Counted from the stretch's first letter, positions 14,395-22,500 are shown. The stretch: DNA of 23,255 bases from JAVBNU01 sp031551265 (GCA_031551265.1 JAVBNU010000016.1:1-23255); one strand, 5' to 3'. Notes: generated from the sequence alone by a model not told the origin. Translations and numbers: made by a program.

Positions 14395-14910
14395 ATGATT
14401 AGGAAATGTCTATTAGTTATTATTTTGTTAATGTTATTTAGCCCGGCTTATGCAAAAGAGGCGGAGAACGCTTGTAACGCGTACATGGCAAAAGCCCAAA
14501 TCACCGGCGATGTCGATGACAATATCAAATCGTTCAGCTGCGTGTATAATCTTGTGGAAAAAGATGTCGTTACAATCGCGCGTGACAGTGAATGGACTTA
14601 CCACGATATCGTGAGACTGCTCGCATCTATGAATTTTTACAGGTACGAAGAAACTCACAATAAAAAATATTTAAAAGCCGCACATAAATTTGCGTTCAGA
14701 GCTATCAGCATAAAAACTAACGACCTGAACATGGCTATGATTGCGCTCTTTGCGTCGAATTTGCTTTCAAAACCCAATGACGTGGCAACTGCATACCAGT
14801 ATTTATCTACAATCGATACTGAAGAATATTTTTGGTCAAGCTATGAAGTCGCAAAAGCTTTCCAAGAAATGAAAGTTATAAAAATCGGCTCAAAAGCATC
14901 AGCTTATTAG
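14395..14910 (+). CDS. Small secreted helical protein of unknown function
   Basis: The 171-residue product begins with a clear Sec signal peptide (MIRKCLLVIILLMLFSPAYA, probable cleavage after AYA at residue 20). The mature part has two Cys, in ENAC and FSCVY, that could form a disulfide. Helical segments rich in Ala and Tyr follow (KYLKAAHKFAFRAISIKTND, AYQYLSTIDTEEYFWSSYEV), reminiscent of short TPR-like helical repeats but without a clear consensus. The ATG at 14395 is chosen because AAAGGG lies six bases upstream; the ATG at 14389 would directly abut that site. It is divergent from nadE and convergent with rsmI. The last four bases overlap the rsmI stop. Localisation is probably periplasmic. 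Function unknown. Confidence 0.8.
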   Translation: MIRKCLLVIILLMLFSPAYAKEAENACNAYMAKAQITGDVDDNIKSFSCVYNLVEKDVVTIARDSEWTYHDIVRLLASMNFYRYEETHNKKYLKAAHKFAFRAISIKTNDLNMAMIALFASNLLSKPNDVATAYQYLSTIDTEEYFWSSYEVAKAFQEMKVIKIGSKASAY

Positions 14911-15722
14911 TCTTTCATTGCAAGGCTATACACTTCATTTTTGTTGTAGCCGTATAGCTCTGACAAAATGACAGAAATATCTTTATTCGATATTTTCTTG
15001 GCTTTTAGCTTGTTAATTTTTTCTTTTAATTCCTTCAAATCAGTCTTGGTCTCGTTTGTCGCATAAATCATAACAACTACTTCACCCTTGAGTGTTGAGG
15101 TTGAAAAATAGTTGTGAATTTCTTCAACAGTCCCGATTTTAATTTCTTCATAAATTTTCGTAAGCTCACGCCCAACTGCTACATTAGCCTCAAAACCACG
15201 AAGATTTAAGATATTTTGCAAAGTTTCTAACAAACGATTTGGCGATTCATAAAACAAAAGATTGTTGCCGGAATATTTTTCAAAAACGTCCTTTTGCTGG
15301 CTCAATTTTCTGGGCACAAAACCAATAAACGTAAACTCCTCGCTATCGCGGGGTAATACCGATAAAAAAGCTGTAACAGCGCTAACGCCCGGAATAATTT
15401 CAGGACAAAAACTATGTTTATAAAGCTCATCTAAAATTATACACCCCGGGTCTGACACACAAGGCGTACCTGCATCGGTCACAAGCGCAATATTTTGTCC
15501 TTGCTTTAGCATGTTGATTATTTCATCAGTGCGCTGTTTCTCGTTGTGCTTGTGGTAACTTAAAAGTTTAGTCACAACACTGTATTTATCCAGTAATTTC
15601 GCCGTTACACGAGTGTCCTCACAAAGAATAACATCAACTTCTTTCAGCGTATCTATTGCACGCAAAGTAATATCCTTGAGATTACCAATCGGGGTTGCAA
15701 CGACATAAAATTTACCTGACAT
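14907..15722 (-). CDS. rsmI: 16S rRNA (cytidine-1402 2'-O)-methyltransferase RsmI
   Basis: Methylates the ribose of C1402 in the ribosomal decoding centre. The 271-residue protein is a tetrapyrrole-methylase-fold enzyme with VATPIGNLKDIT (8-19), EDTRVTAKLL (35-44), LVTDAGTPCVSDPG (80-93) and IPGVSAVTAFLS (110-121), all diagnostic of the RsmI/YraL family. Length is normal. It starts two bases after the scpB stop codon, so it is the last gene of the smc-scpA-scpB-rsmI operon. Its stop overlaps the convergent secreted-protein gene by four bases, leaving no space for an intergenic terminator. Confidence 0.95.
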   Translation of the reverse strand: MSGKFYVVATPIGNLKDITLRAIDTLKEVDVILCEDTRVTAKLLDKYSVVTKLLSYHKHNEKQRTDEIINMLKQGQNIALVTDAGTPCVSDPGCIILDELYKHSFCPEIIPGVSAVTAFLSVLPRDSEEFTFIGFVPRKLSQQKDVFEKYSGNNLLFYESPNRLLETLQNILNLRGFEANVAVGRELTKIYEEIKIGTVEEIHNYFSTSTLKGEVVVMIYATNETKTDLKELKEKINKLKAKKISNKDISVILSELYGYNKNEVYSLAMKD

Positions 15723-15724
15723 GG

Positions 15725-16303
15725 CTATACTTCCACTGGTTCGTTGTCGTCTTCCTCAACAGGTGCGGAGCTATCGCCATCCTTTAATAATTTTTTATCT
15801 TCTTTTGACATTTTTTCAATATCTAAAATTTTAGCCAGAGTTTTTGTATCGCCCTTGAGTTTGAAGTATTCAGCAAACTTGTCTGTAGTTTTGAGATTGA
15901 ACGAGCGTCCGTTTTTATCTTTGTTTTTTGTAATCATACCTTTTGCAATCAACTCTTGAATATGGTCATAAGCAGTTGAGCCGCGTAAATCAACCAACGC
16001 AGATTGACGAATCGGTTGTTTCAGAGCAATTATTGTTAACGTCTTTAGTACAGCCGGTTTCATTTCTGTAGGGCAAAGCTTTTCGACTATATCCATATAG
16101 TCTTCTTTGATTTGTAAAATATAACCATTTTCATCATCAACCTCAAGCGCGCTCTCATCACGGGTTGAATAATCCATAATTAATTCCAAAAGCGCTGACT
16201 CAATATCCTCTTCCGGCTCATTCAAAATTTCGGCAATTTCTTTAATCTCCATTGCCTTCGCTGTTACAAATAAAACTGTTTCAATTTTTGCTTTTAAACT
16301 CAT
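15725..16303 (-). CDS. scpB: Segregation and condensation protein B
   Basis: Winged-helix subunit that bridges ScpA in the Smc-ScpA-ScpB condensin complex, which compacts and separates sister chromosomes. The 192-residue protein begins MSLKAKIETVLFVTAKAMEI with the family pattern, and contains LKTLTIIALKQPIRQSALVD and the typical LRGSTAYDHIQELIAKGMI wing-helix segment in place of the usual RGV. The C-terminus (from about 160) is a charged, disordered tail. It lies ten bases after scpA and two bases before rsmI. The family call is supported by both sequence and operon position. Confidence 0.93.
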   Translation of the reverse strand: MSLKAKIETVLFVTAKAMEIKEIAEILNEPEEDIESALLELIMDYSTRDESALEVDDENGYILQIKEDYMDIVEKLCPTEMKPAVLKTLTIIALKQPIRQSALVDLRGSTAYDHIQELIAKGMITKNKDKNGRSFNLKTTDKFAEYFKLKGDTKTLAKILDIEKMSKEDKKLLKDGDSSAPVEEDDNEPVEV

Positions 16304-16313
16304 TTTTTACCCG

Positions 16314-17174
16314 TCATTCTTGAACTTCAGGAACATAAGGCACACCTTGCTTAACATAAAGCGGGCCGTAAAATTCATCTTGAAATAACTCAAAATCACT
16401 ACGTGCGGCAAGGAACAAAAGTGCAATATAAGTTGTAATTTTATTCATGCCAAGCAACATCAGAGTTTCAAGTTCGATTTTTTCTTCTGTTTCAAAAATT
16501 TTGACTAAATTTTCGTGCAAACGCTCAACTCCACGCTCAATATACTCTTCATGAGCGAGGTTCACAATATCGTCAGCACTAAATCTTGCATATGAACGCA
16601 CACGTCTTTTTGCCCGTTCATGCGCATTTTTGAGCGAACGTTTTTTCTCCAACTCTTCATAAAATTCAAGCTGTTTAATCAAATCTTCAAGAGTCACAAC
16701 TCTTTTACGATTAAGCCTGATACTTGAACGTCTTTGCAGCACCTCATCAATAGAGATAACGTTGCTGCGGTTTATTTCTTCCCCGGCATTATAATCGTTA
16801 TCTGACCAATCATCATCATAATCTTCAAATTCAGTCTGTTGAGGATTTTCAAATTGAACTAAATCAATCCCTTCAAGAACATTAGACTTTAAGCGCAGTA
16901 AAATTGCGGCAAATAAAAGAGTTCTGCCTGTTAAACGCAAATTTTGAGTCTTTAACTCGAACAATGACGCTAAATACTTGTCCGTAATATCAACGATATC
17001 AATATTCCAAGGGTCGACCTTACCACCTTTAGCGAGCTGCACAAGAATACCAATGCCGTCAGATTCCATCGTTGCAGGGTTATAGGAAATAAAATCCATG
17101 TTGTTAAAATCGAACTGTGCGGCAGTATTTGTGTTTTCGTATAAATAATCGGGTTGTGTGAAAGGTTCTATCAT
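16314..17174 (-). CDS. scpA: Segregation and condensation protein A (kleisin)
   Basis: Kleisin subunit that closes the Smc ring by binding the head of one Smc and the neck of the other. The 286-residue protein has an extra N-terminal ~40 residues, then the N-terminal kleisin helices (GILVQLAKGGKVDPWNIDIV, then ITDKYLASLFEL) and LLFAAILLRLKSNVLEG. The middle is acidic and probably unstructured (EDYDDDWSDNDYNAGEE). The C-terminal winged helix is VKIFETEEKIELETLMLLGM, then LALLFLAARS-like residues and FYGPLYV. The ATG is two bases after the smc stop, so translation is likely coupled. No anomalies beyond the somewhat long N-terminus. Confidence 0.93.
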   Translation of the reverse strand: MIEPFTQPDYLYENTNTAAQFDFNNMDFISYNPATMESDGIGILVQLAKGGKVDPWNIDIVDITDKYLASLFELKTQNLRLTGRTLLFAAILLRLKSNVLEGIDLVQFENPQQTEFEDYDDDWSDNDYNAGEEINRSNVISIDEVLQRRSSIRLNRKRVVTLEDLIKQLEFYEELEKKRSLKNAHERAKRRVRSYARFSADDIVNLAHEEYIERGVERLHENLVKIFETEEKIELETLMLLGMNKITTYIALLFLAARSDFELFQDEFYGPLYVKQGVPYVPEVQE

Positions 17175-17176
17175 TG

Positions 17177-20100
17177 TTAATCTCTTAGCTTAACTCCGGT
17201 TACGCTCGTTTTGCCTTTTTCCTTTTGAGTTACACCAATAGTCCTATTAGCTGATTCTATCATAGGTTTGCGGTGACTAACTACTACAAATTGCGTATTT
17301 TCAGCTTGCGCTTTAATCATCTCGGCTAATTTTTCGACATTCAAACCGTCTAAATTTGCATCAACCTCATCAAATGAGTAGAATGGCGCCGGCATGTAAC
17401 GCTGAATAGCAAATACAAACGCCAATGCAGTCAATGTTTTCTCTCCACCACTAAGCCCCTCTAAACGTAGGCGTGTTGCCTTATCACGCGGACGTGCTTC
17501 AATAGTCAAGCCACCACTAAACGGATCTTCAGGATTCTCAAGGATTAAACTTCCCTCACCGTCTGATAATCTGGTAAATATCTCCTGGAAATTCGTACTA
17601 ATGTAATCATAAGTTTTCAAGAACGTTTCTTTTTTCAACTGTTCGTAACCGTTCATACGCTCTAAAATTTGTTTGCGCTCGCTTGAAAGCGTTTCAATAC
17701 GTGTGATGAGCTCTTCCTGTCTCGTTTTTACTTCATCAAACGCCGTAATAGCTTTCATATTCACATCGCCAAGCTCGTCCATTTTGCGCTGAATACGCTG
17801 GATTTTTGAATTAATTTCGTCAATCGAAATTTCAGTTGGTGTGAGTTTTGCAATTTCCATGCCGGCATCTTCAAGCGCTTTTTTTGCCGCTTCCAACTCA
17901 GGCTCTAACTCACGACGACGTGCCTTGAATGACTCCACCTGTTCAATTACGCGCTCAATATTATTTTGCAGAATATTCTTTTCTGTCTCAATTTTCAGCA
18001 ATTCTTCATTGATTGAATCACGCTGTTTTTGGAACTCAAGTAAATTCTCACTTAATTCACGGATTTGCTCATCAAGTTCAGCAATCTTAGCTTCTACTTC
18101 CTTAATCTCGGCAGCAAATTTGACTTTCTCAGCTTCCATTTTTTCGTTATCGCTGAGCTGGCTTGTTATTTGGTCTTCTCTCGTCTTAATTATGTCATTA
18201 TTGAATGTAATATTGTTTTTAAGTTTATCAATCTCGTTATTACATTCAGCAATCTGTTTTTCAAACCCTTTAATCGCATTTTCAGTCGACTCGGTGAGCT
18301 CTTTTAGATTATTTAATTCTTCTTCGCTCATCTGACTTTCAATAGTCTGTATTTCGGTCTCTAAGTTCAGAATAAGTTCGTTCAATTCTACGTGGTTAGT
18401 TTCTAATTTGTCCAAGTGCTTTTCAATAGTTGCGATTTTAGGCTCATTCTCTTTTATAACGGTCTTTTTGTCATTAATATTTTGTTCGGTTGTCTCAGAA
18501 TTTTTAATTAAATTCGATAACTCCATTTTTGACTGTGTAACCGCTGTTGTTACATTTGAATAGTCACGCCTGATGTTATCGAGTTTTTCCTCAAGCTGTG
18601 TTTTTTTAGTTTCAGTCGCCTTAATTTTACGCTCCAAATCCTCAAACTTTTTCGTAAACATCTCAAGCTCATCGTCTTGATTCTGGCTAAATTTGAGTCC
18701 TGAACGTTTTGCAGCCCCCCCTGTGATTGAGCCTGATTTTTCAAAAACTTCACCCGACACTGTAACCATACGGTAACGCCCAATGAGTTTTTGAGCCGTG
18801 TGATAATCTTCGACAACAAGAGTCTCACCTAACGCGAGATAAAATGCGTCTATATACTTATCTTCAAAATCAACAAGGTTAATCGCAAAATCAATTACAC
18901 CTTTATCACCCGGCAATTTTAATTTTGTAGGGGCACGATGTAATTTATTCAAAGGCAAAAACGTTGCGCGACCAGCGTTTGATGATTTAAGGATTTCGAT
19001 ACCGACTCTTGCGACTTCATCATCATCAACAACGATGTGACGCATACGTCCGCCCATTGCGACTTCCATAGCTAATGAGTATTCTTTATCAACTTGTCCT
19101 AATTTCGCCAGTGGAGCATGAACGCCTTTTAACTTTGCGTTCATAATAGCATCAATTTCACGCCCAAAATTAGCTTCTTCAAAAGCCGTTTTATTAGCTT
19201 GCAAGGAATAAACTTTTTGCGACGCAATTCTCAAATCATGCCCTAAATCATTCAACTCATTTTTGCATTTATCATACTCATTTAACACGCTTTGCTGAAG
19301 CATTTTATAGTCTTCAAGCTCTTTTGTGAGTTCTGTATGCTCGACTTCTAATCTGTCTTTTTCTGTAGAAAAATTGGCTTTAAATGTTTCTAAATCTTCA
19401 ATAGCTTTGTTTGCATCATCAATTTCTTTTTTCAAATTCTCGAGCTGTGACTCAAGAGGAATTTTCTCTTTTTCAAGCTGCAACTCATCATTTTTTGCTT
19501 TATCAAGCGCGCTTTTCAACTCATTACGTTTTTTGATATGCACGTCAGCCGATTGCGTGAGGCCTGAAACTTCTTGTAAAATACGCTGCAACTCAGTTTC
19601 TTGCTCCAGTTTTTTCTTCGCAATATTAGCTATCTCAGTTTCTTTGGCGCTAATTTGTTCATTTATTTCATCAATTTTGCCTTTAGCCTTTTCGATACCG
19701 TTTTTAGCGCCTTCAATAGCTTTTAGGTTGTTATGAATATTTTTTTCGTTAAAGTTAATTGCTGAATTTTTACGGTCAATGTCGCCTTTTAATTCTTCAA
19801 TTTGTTTTTTGACAGCTAGCTGTTCATCCTCACCTTTTTCTTTCATCAATTGTGAAAGTTCGGCATGCTGTTTTTTTACGTCAACAAGTTTTATATCCAA
19901 ATCTTTGAGCGTGTTTTCTTGCTCTTTTTTCTTTTTATTGGCGTCTAAAATATTTTCATGCGCCTTTTCCAGTGAGCGCTTCGTATCAAAGTATTTAACA
20001 GCAGTAATCTGACTTTCGTATGCCGCCTTTTCGTCACGCAAAGTTTGATATTTCAACGCCTGTTCTTTTTCAACAGCAAGTTGCTCTAATCGGCTGTCAA

Positions 20101-20677
20101 CCTCGGTTTTAATAAGCAGCGAATTTTGGACTCTGCTCTCGACTATCCCCAGCTCATTTTGTGCCTGCTCAATACGTCTGTCAAAATCAGCAACACCTGC
20201 GATTTCATCAATGATTTTGCGGCGCTCATTAGCACTGCAGTTGATTATGCTTGTTACATCGCCTTGCATTATTACGTTATAGCTATTTGGTGTGATATTA
20301 TACTGTTCCAACTTGGCATGGACGTCGGTTAATGTGCATGTTCTGCCGTTAATAGAGTATGTGCTGTTATAGCCTTGTGATGATTTTTTTATGCGTCTGC
20401 CGACAGTGAATTCTTCTTCGCCATCGCCATCAGCGCCAAACGTAACCTGCACAGAAGCCTCATTTCGTTTTGTATAAGTCGAAATGAGATGCGAAATTTT
20501 CTCCGCCCGCAGCGTTCTTGAGGTAGAAAGCCCGAGTGCGAATAAAATACTGTCGATTATGTTGCTCTTGCCTGAGCCGTTTGGTCCTGAGACTGTTGTA
20601 AATCCTCGCAAAAACGGAATCGTAACCTTCTCGGCAAAAGACTTAAAATTATCTACTTCCAGTTCTTTTATATGCAT
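17177..20677 (-). CDS. smc: Chromosome partition protein Smc
   Basis: ATPase of the bacterial condensin complex. The 1166 residues match the usual ~1180. Domains in order: N-terminal head with Walker A GPNGSGKS (31-38) and the Q-loop region VIMQGDV (135-141), a long coiled coil (about 165-505), the hinge (about 515-655, with KLGQVDKEYSLAMEVAMGGR and GSITGGAAKRSG), the return coiled coil (about 660-1010), and the C-terminal head with signature LSGGEK (1075-1080), Walker B FDEVDANLD (1102-1110) and VVVSHRKPM. The residue before the Walker B DE is Phe rather than the usual Leu. The first codons MHIKELEVDNFKSF fix the start. No strong Shine-Dalgarno is visible. It heads the smc-scpA-scpB-rsmI operon under the promoter at 20707-20735. 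Confidence 0.97.
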   Translation of the reverse strand: MHIKELEVDNFKSFAEKVTIPFLRGFTTVSGPNGSGKSNIIDSILFALGLSTSRTLRAEKISHLISTYTKRNEASVQVTFGADGDGEEEFTVGRRIKKSSQGYNSTYSINGRTCTLTDVHAKLEQYNITPNSYNVIMQGDVTSIINCSANERRKIIDEIAGVADFDRRIEQAQNELGIVESRVQNSLLIKTEVDSRLEQLAVEKEQALKYQTLRDEKAAYESQITAVKYFDTKRSLEKAHENILDANKKKKEQENTLKDLDIKLVDVKKQHAELSQLMKEKGEDEQLAVKKQIEELKGDIDRKNSAINFNEKNIHNNLKAIEGAKNGIEKAKGKIDEINEQISAKETEIANIAKKKLEQETELQRILQEVSGLTQSADVHIKKRNELKSALDKAKNDELQLEKEKIPLESQLENLKKEIDDANKAIEDLETFKANFSTEKDRLEVEHTELTKELEDYKMLQQSVLNEYDKCKNELNDLGHDLRIASQKVYSLQANKTAFEEANFGREIDAIMNAKLKGVHAPLAKLGQVDKEYSLAMEVAMGGRMRHIVVDDDEVARVGIEILKSSNAGRATFLPLNKLHRAPTKLKLPGDKGVIDFAINLVDFEDKYIDAFYLALGETLVVEDYHTAQKLIGRYRMVTVSGEVFEKSGSITGGAAKRSGLKFSQNQDDELEMFTKKFEDLERKIKATETKKTQLEEKLDNIRRDYSNVTTAVTQSKMELSNLIKNSETTEQNINDKKTVIKENEPKIATIEKHLDKLETNHVELNELILNLETEIQTIESQMSEEELNNLKELTESTENAIKGFEKQIAECNNEIDKLKNNITFNNDIIKTREDQITSQLSDNEKMEAEKVKFAAEIKEVEAKIAELDEQIRELSENLLEFQKQRDSINEELLKIETEKNILQNNIERVIEQVESFKARRRELEPELEAAKKALEDAGMEIAKLTPTEISIDEINSKIQRIQRKMDELGDVNMKAITAFDEVKTRQEELITRIETLSSERKQILERMNGYEQLKKETFLKTYDYISTNFQEIFTRLSDGEGSLILENPEDPFSGGLTIEARPRDKATRLRLEGLSGGEKTLTALAFVFAIQRYMPAPFYSFDEVDANLDGLNVEKLAEMIKAQAENTQFVVVSHRKPMIESANRTIGVTQKEKGKTSVTGVKLRD

Positions 20678-20706
20678 AACATTAGTTTTTGTCTACTATA
20701 TCAATA

Positions 20707-20735
20707 ATTAGACTATAGTTTCAAAATTTAGTCAA
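20707..20735 (-). promoter_or_regulatory. Sigma-70-type promoter of the smc operon
   Basis: On the minus strand TTGACT (20730-20735), an exact 17-base spacer and TCTAAT (20707-20712) match five of six consensus positions in each hexamer. The predicted transcript would start about 20-25 bases before the smc ATG at 20677. Confidence 0.65.
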
Positions 20736-20822
20736 AATTGTAAAGAAATCTTATAAGAACTGTCGTGTGGCGTTTTTGGGTATTTAGTTTTGATTGAAAA
20801 AATATATCATGCGCTTTTTAAG

Positions 20823-20850
20823 TTTGGTGCGCGGGGAGCATCCTACAATT
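20823..20850 (-). repeat. REP-like palindromic element, copy 3 (degenerate)
   Basis: On the minus strand this reads GTAGGATGCTCCCCGCGCAC and then CAAA: a GTAG tetranucleotide followed by an imperfect hairpin with TGC/GCA arms. It shares the GTAG start and the CACCAA end with the copy at 22434. It lies in the ~230-base gap between smc and the methyltransferase, which otherwise holds only the smc promoter and AT-rich sequence. Confidence 0.45.
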
Positions 20851-20924
20851 TAGATGTTAATTTCTTTTAATAATTGTTTATTTAGCTAGCAAATTTTTTT
20901 TTGTTCATGTTTTATCTCATGTAT

Positions 20925-21671
20925 ATGAAAATTAGAAACAACACAACTCAATATAATATTCACATTAGTCAGGCATTTGGCTCGAAATCAATTGATTCAA
21001 GCGCACATGATTGGGATAAATTCTGTGGAGAAAAAATACCATCAAGCTTGGAACTTAATCTTGTAATTTTTGATTACATTTCGCCTCAAGACAAAATTTT
21101 AGATGTTGGCATGGGATTTGGAAAAACGCTTTTTGATTTACATAAACGAGGTTTCAAAAACTTAAGTGGAGTTGATTCTAATCAATCAGGAATCGAATTT
21201 GCAAATAACGCTATAGGAAAATTCAACCTAGATGGAAATTTAAATTTTGTAACAGGCAACGCTAAAGAACTTCCATTTGAAAATAGTTCACAAAATGCAG
21301 TTGTCACTCAGGCATTTTGGACAGCGATTGTTAATCCTTCCGACCGCAAAGCTGTTGTGAACGAAATAAACAGGGTACTGAAAAATAATGGTATTCTCTA
21401 TATTGCCGATTTTGGGCAAACTCCTGAAATCCCAAAATATAGAGAGAGATATGAACAAGGTAAACAAAAAGGCTATGAATACGGTACATTTGAAGTGGTT
21501 AATGACTCAGGGGAAGTTGAATATTTAGCGCATCATCACGCGAAGGAAGAGCTAACAAAGTTATTAACGGAATCAGGATTTAAGATAGAAACCTATATTG
21601 TCAGCCCTGTACAAACTCGCTCAGGTAGCACAATAAATGGACACACCATTATAGCAAGAAAAGTGGATTAG
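20925..21671 (+). CDS. Class I SAM-dependent methyltransferase, substrate unknown
   Basis: A 248-residue Rossmann-fold methyltransferase: motif I DKILDVGMGFGKTLFDLH (56-73), the acidic end of strand 2 at LSGVDSNQS (80-88), motif II-like NAKELPFENSSQNAVVTQAF (112-131), and NEINRVLKNNGILYIADF (146-163), the post-motif common to ubiquinone/UbiE-like and many small-molecule methyltransferases. The C-terminal half has a His-rich stretch (YLAHHHAKEEL). Nothing in the sequence identifies its substrate. The start is uncertain: ATGs at 20907, 20919 and 20925 share a frame and none has a good ribosome site; 20925 gives the least hydrophobic N-terminus. It is a single gene bounded by REP-like repeats on both sides, so it may be an accessory insertion, but that is inference. 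Confidence 0.85.
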   Translation: MKIRNNTTQYNIHISQAFGSKSIDSSAHDWDKFCGEKIPSSLELNLVIFDYISPQDKILDVGMGFGKTLFDLHKRGFKNLSGVDSNQSGIEFANNAIGKFNLDGNLNFVTGNAKELPFENSSQNAVVTQAFWTAIVNPSDRKAVVNEINRVLKNNGILYIADFGQTPEIPKYRERYEQGKQKGYEYGTFEVVNDSGEVEYLAHHHAKEELTKLLTESGFKIETYIVSPVQTRSGSTINGHTIIARKVD

Positions 21672-21690
21672 TAGGATACATTTTAAAATT

Positions 21691-21720
21691 TTGGTGAGTT
21701 AGGGTGAATCCACCTTACAA
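21691..21720 (-). repeat. REP-like palindromic element, copy 4
   Basis: On the minus strand GTAA is followed by GGTGGATTCACCCTAACTCA and CC. It is almost the same as copy 1 at 1945, with an additional short GGTG-AATC-CACC hairpin. It starts 20 bases after the methyltransferase stop codon. Confidence 0.6.
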
Positions 21721-21743
21721 GCCAGAATATCTACAAGCTTTAT

Positions 21744-21766
21744 CCCTCTCCCCTTGCGGGAGAGGG
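21744..21766. repeat. GC-rich hairpin repeat with trailing GGGGTGAGGGG
   Basis: CCCTCTCCC (21744-21752) and GGGAGAGGG (21758-21766) form a nine-base perfect stem around CTTGC. They are followed by GTTGGGGTGAGGGG (21767-21780). From memory, this 'CCCTCTCCC...GGGAGAGGGTTGGGGTGAGGGG' phrase is a widespread intergenic repeat in many unrelated bacteria. Its GC content is far above the surrounding sequence. Confidence 0.65.
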
Positions 21767-21807
21767 GTTGGGGTGAGGGGTTAGTGCGAAATTTTTATCA
21801 AAAAATA

Positions 21808-21852
21808 CCCCCCTTTTGCCCTTCGGGCACTTTCCCCCGCAAAGGGGGAAAA
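21808..21852. repeat. Composite GC-rich palindromic element
   Basis: Nested palindromes occur here: GCCC-TTC-GGGC, then TTTCCCCC-GCAAA-GGGGGAAA, and an alternative longer pairing of CCCCCTTTTGC with GCAAAGGGGG that would enclose the first hairpin. It has the look of a small non-coding mobile or MITE-like element, and differs strongly in composition from the AT-rich flanks. An open frame across it (21754-21993) is an artefact of the repeat. Confidence 0.55.
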
Positions 21853-21920
21853 AGAGGAAACAATCTCTATAAATATCTACAATTTTTAATCCGAAGTTTA
21901 TTTTATAAATCCAAGTTTTT

Positions 21921-21929
21921 TGCTAAAAT
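21921..21929 (+). promoter_or_regulatory. Possible extended -10 promoter of rpiB
   Basis: TGCTAAAAT is an extended -10 motif (TG-N-TAAAAT) 32 bases before the rpiB ATG. No clear -35 is seen, as is common with extended -10 promoters. It lies just after the GC-rich repeat block. Confidence 0.4.
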
Positions 21930-21961
21930 AATTACACATAGAAAAAGTAAAAGGAGTTGTC

Positions 21962-22411
21962 ATGACCAAATATCAAATCGCAATCGGCAGTGATCACGGT
22001 GGAATTAATCTTAAACGTCATTTGATTGACTATTTGGAGTCGGAAGGACACAGCGTTGATGATGTGGGCACATATAGCGAGGACTCCTGTGATTACCCCG
22101 TGTATGCTAAAGGAGTGGTAGCTAAAATATTGAGCAAAGAATGCGAAAGAGGTATTTTGATATGTGGCAGTGGCCAAGGCATGGCCATGACTGCGAATCG
22201 CTACAAAGATATACGTGCTGCTATATGTAGCGACACGTTTAGCGCGCATGTTTCACGTGAACACAATGACTCCAATGTTCTATGTATAGGTGAGCGTGTT
22301 GTTGGCAAAGGCTTAGCTATAGACATTTGTAAAACTTGGCTGAATGCAAAATACGAGGGCGGTCGCCACCAAAAAAGAGTCGAATTAATCGACCAGTCTA
22401 ACTTCTATTAA
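21962..22411 (+). CDS. rpiB: Ribose-5-phosphate isomerase B
   Basis: Interconverts ribose 5-phosphate and ribulose 5-phosphate in the pentose phosphate pathway. The 149-residue protein shows the RpiB/LacAB family features: IAIGSDHGGINLK (6-18), ILICGSGQGMAMTANR (65-80) with the catalytic-type Cys68, IRAAICSD (84-91), and SREHNDSNVLCIGER (98-112) with His101. The usual GTGIG loop reads GSGQG here, which could be neutral or affect phosphate binding. AAGGAG lies six to seven bases before the ATG. It stands alone between repeat blocks. A sugar-isomerase relative with another substrate (allose or galactose phosphate) cannot be excluded from motifs alone. Confidence 0.93.
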   Translation: MTKYQIAIGSDHGGINLKRHLIDYLESEGHSVDDVGTYSEDSCDYPVYAKGVVAKILSKECERGILICGSGQGMAMTANRYKDIRAAICSDTFSAHVSREHNDSNVLCIGERVVGKGLAIDICKTWLNAKYEGGRHQKRVELIDQSNFY

Positions 22412-22433
22412 ATTGTTGCATCGGCGTTATATA

Positions 22434-22461
22434 TTGGTGCAGTGGTGACTGCACCCTACAG
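22434..22461 (-). repeat. REP-like palindromic element, copy 5 (best-preserved)
   Basis: On the minus strand: GTAG immediately followed by GGTGCAGT, loop CACC, and ACTGCACC (perfect eight-base stem, 22436-22443 and 22448-22455). A GTAG tetranucleotide at the foot of a hairpin is the hallmark of REP elements recognised by RAYT (TnpA-REP) transposases. It lies between convergent rpiB and the REC-STAS gene. Confidence 0.65.
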
Positions 22462-22473
22462 ACTTGTGTGATG

Positions 22474-22486
22474 TCTACCCTACAAG
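22474..22486 (-). repeat. REP-like fragment, copy 6
   Basis: TTGTAGGGTAGA on the minus strand repeats the GTAG-GGT foot of copy 5 fourteen bases away, but no full hairpin follows. It is probably a degraded second unit, giving a head-to-tail pair like a bacterial interspersed mosaic element. Confidence 0.35.
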
Positions 22487-22500
22487 CTCTCTATGATGAA

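Noticed and set aside
17841..18335. 164-codon Ser-rich open frame antisense to smc
   Set aside because: Complement of the Smc coiled coil; Ser/Leu/Phe-rich low-complexity translation is expected from Glu/Lys/Gln-rich sequence on the other strand.
21754..21993. Open frame of 79 codons spanning the GC-rich repeat block
   Set aside because: It translates palindromic repeats (MRERGWGEGL...), has no ribosome site, and overlaps the start of rpiB in another frame.
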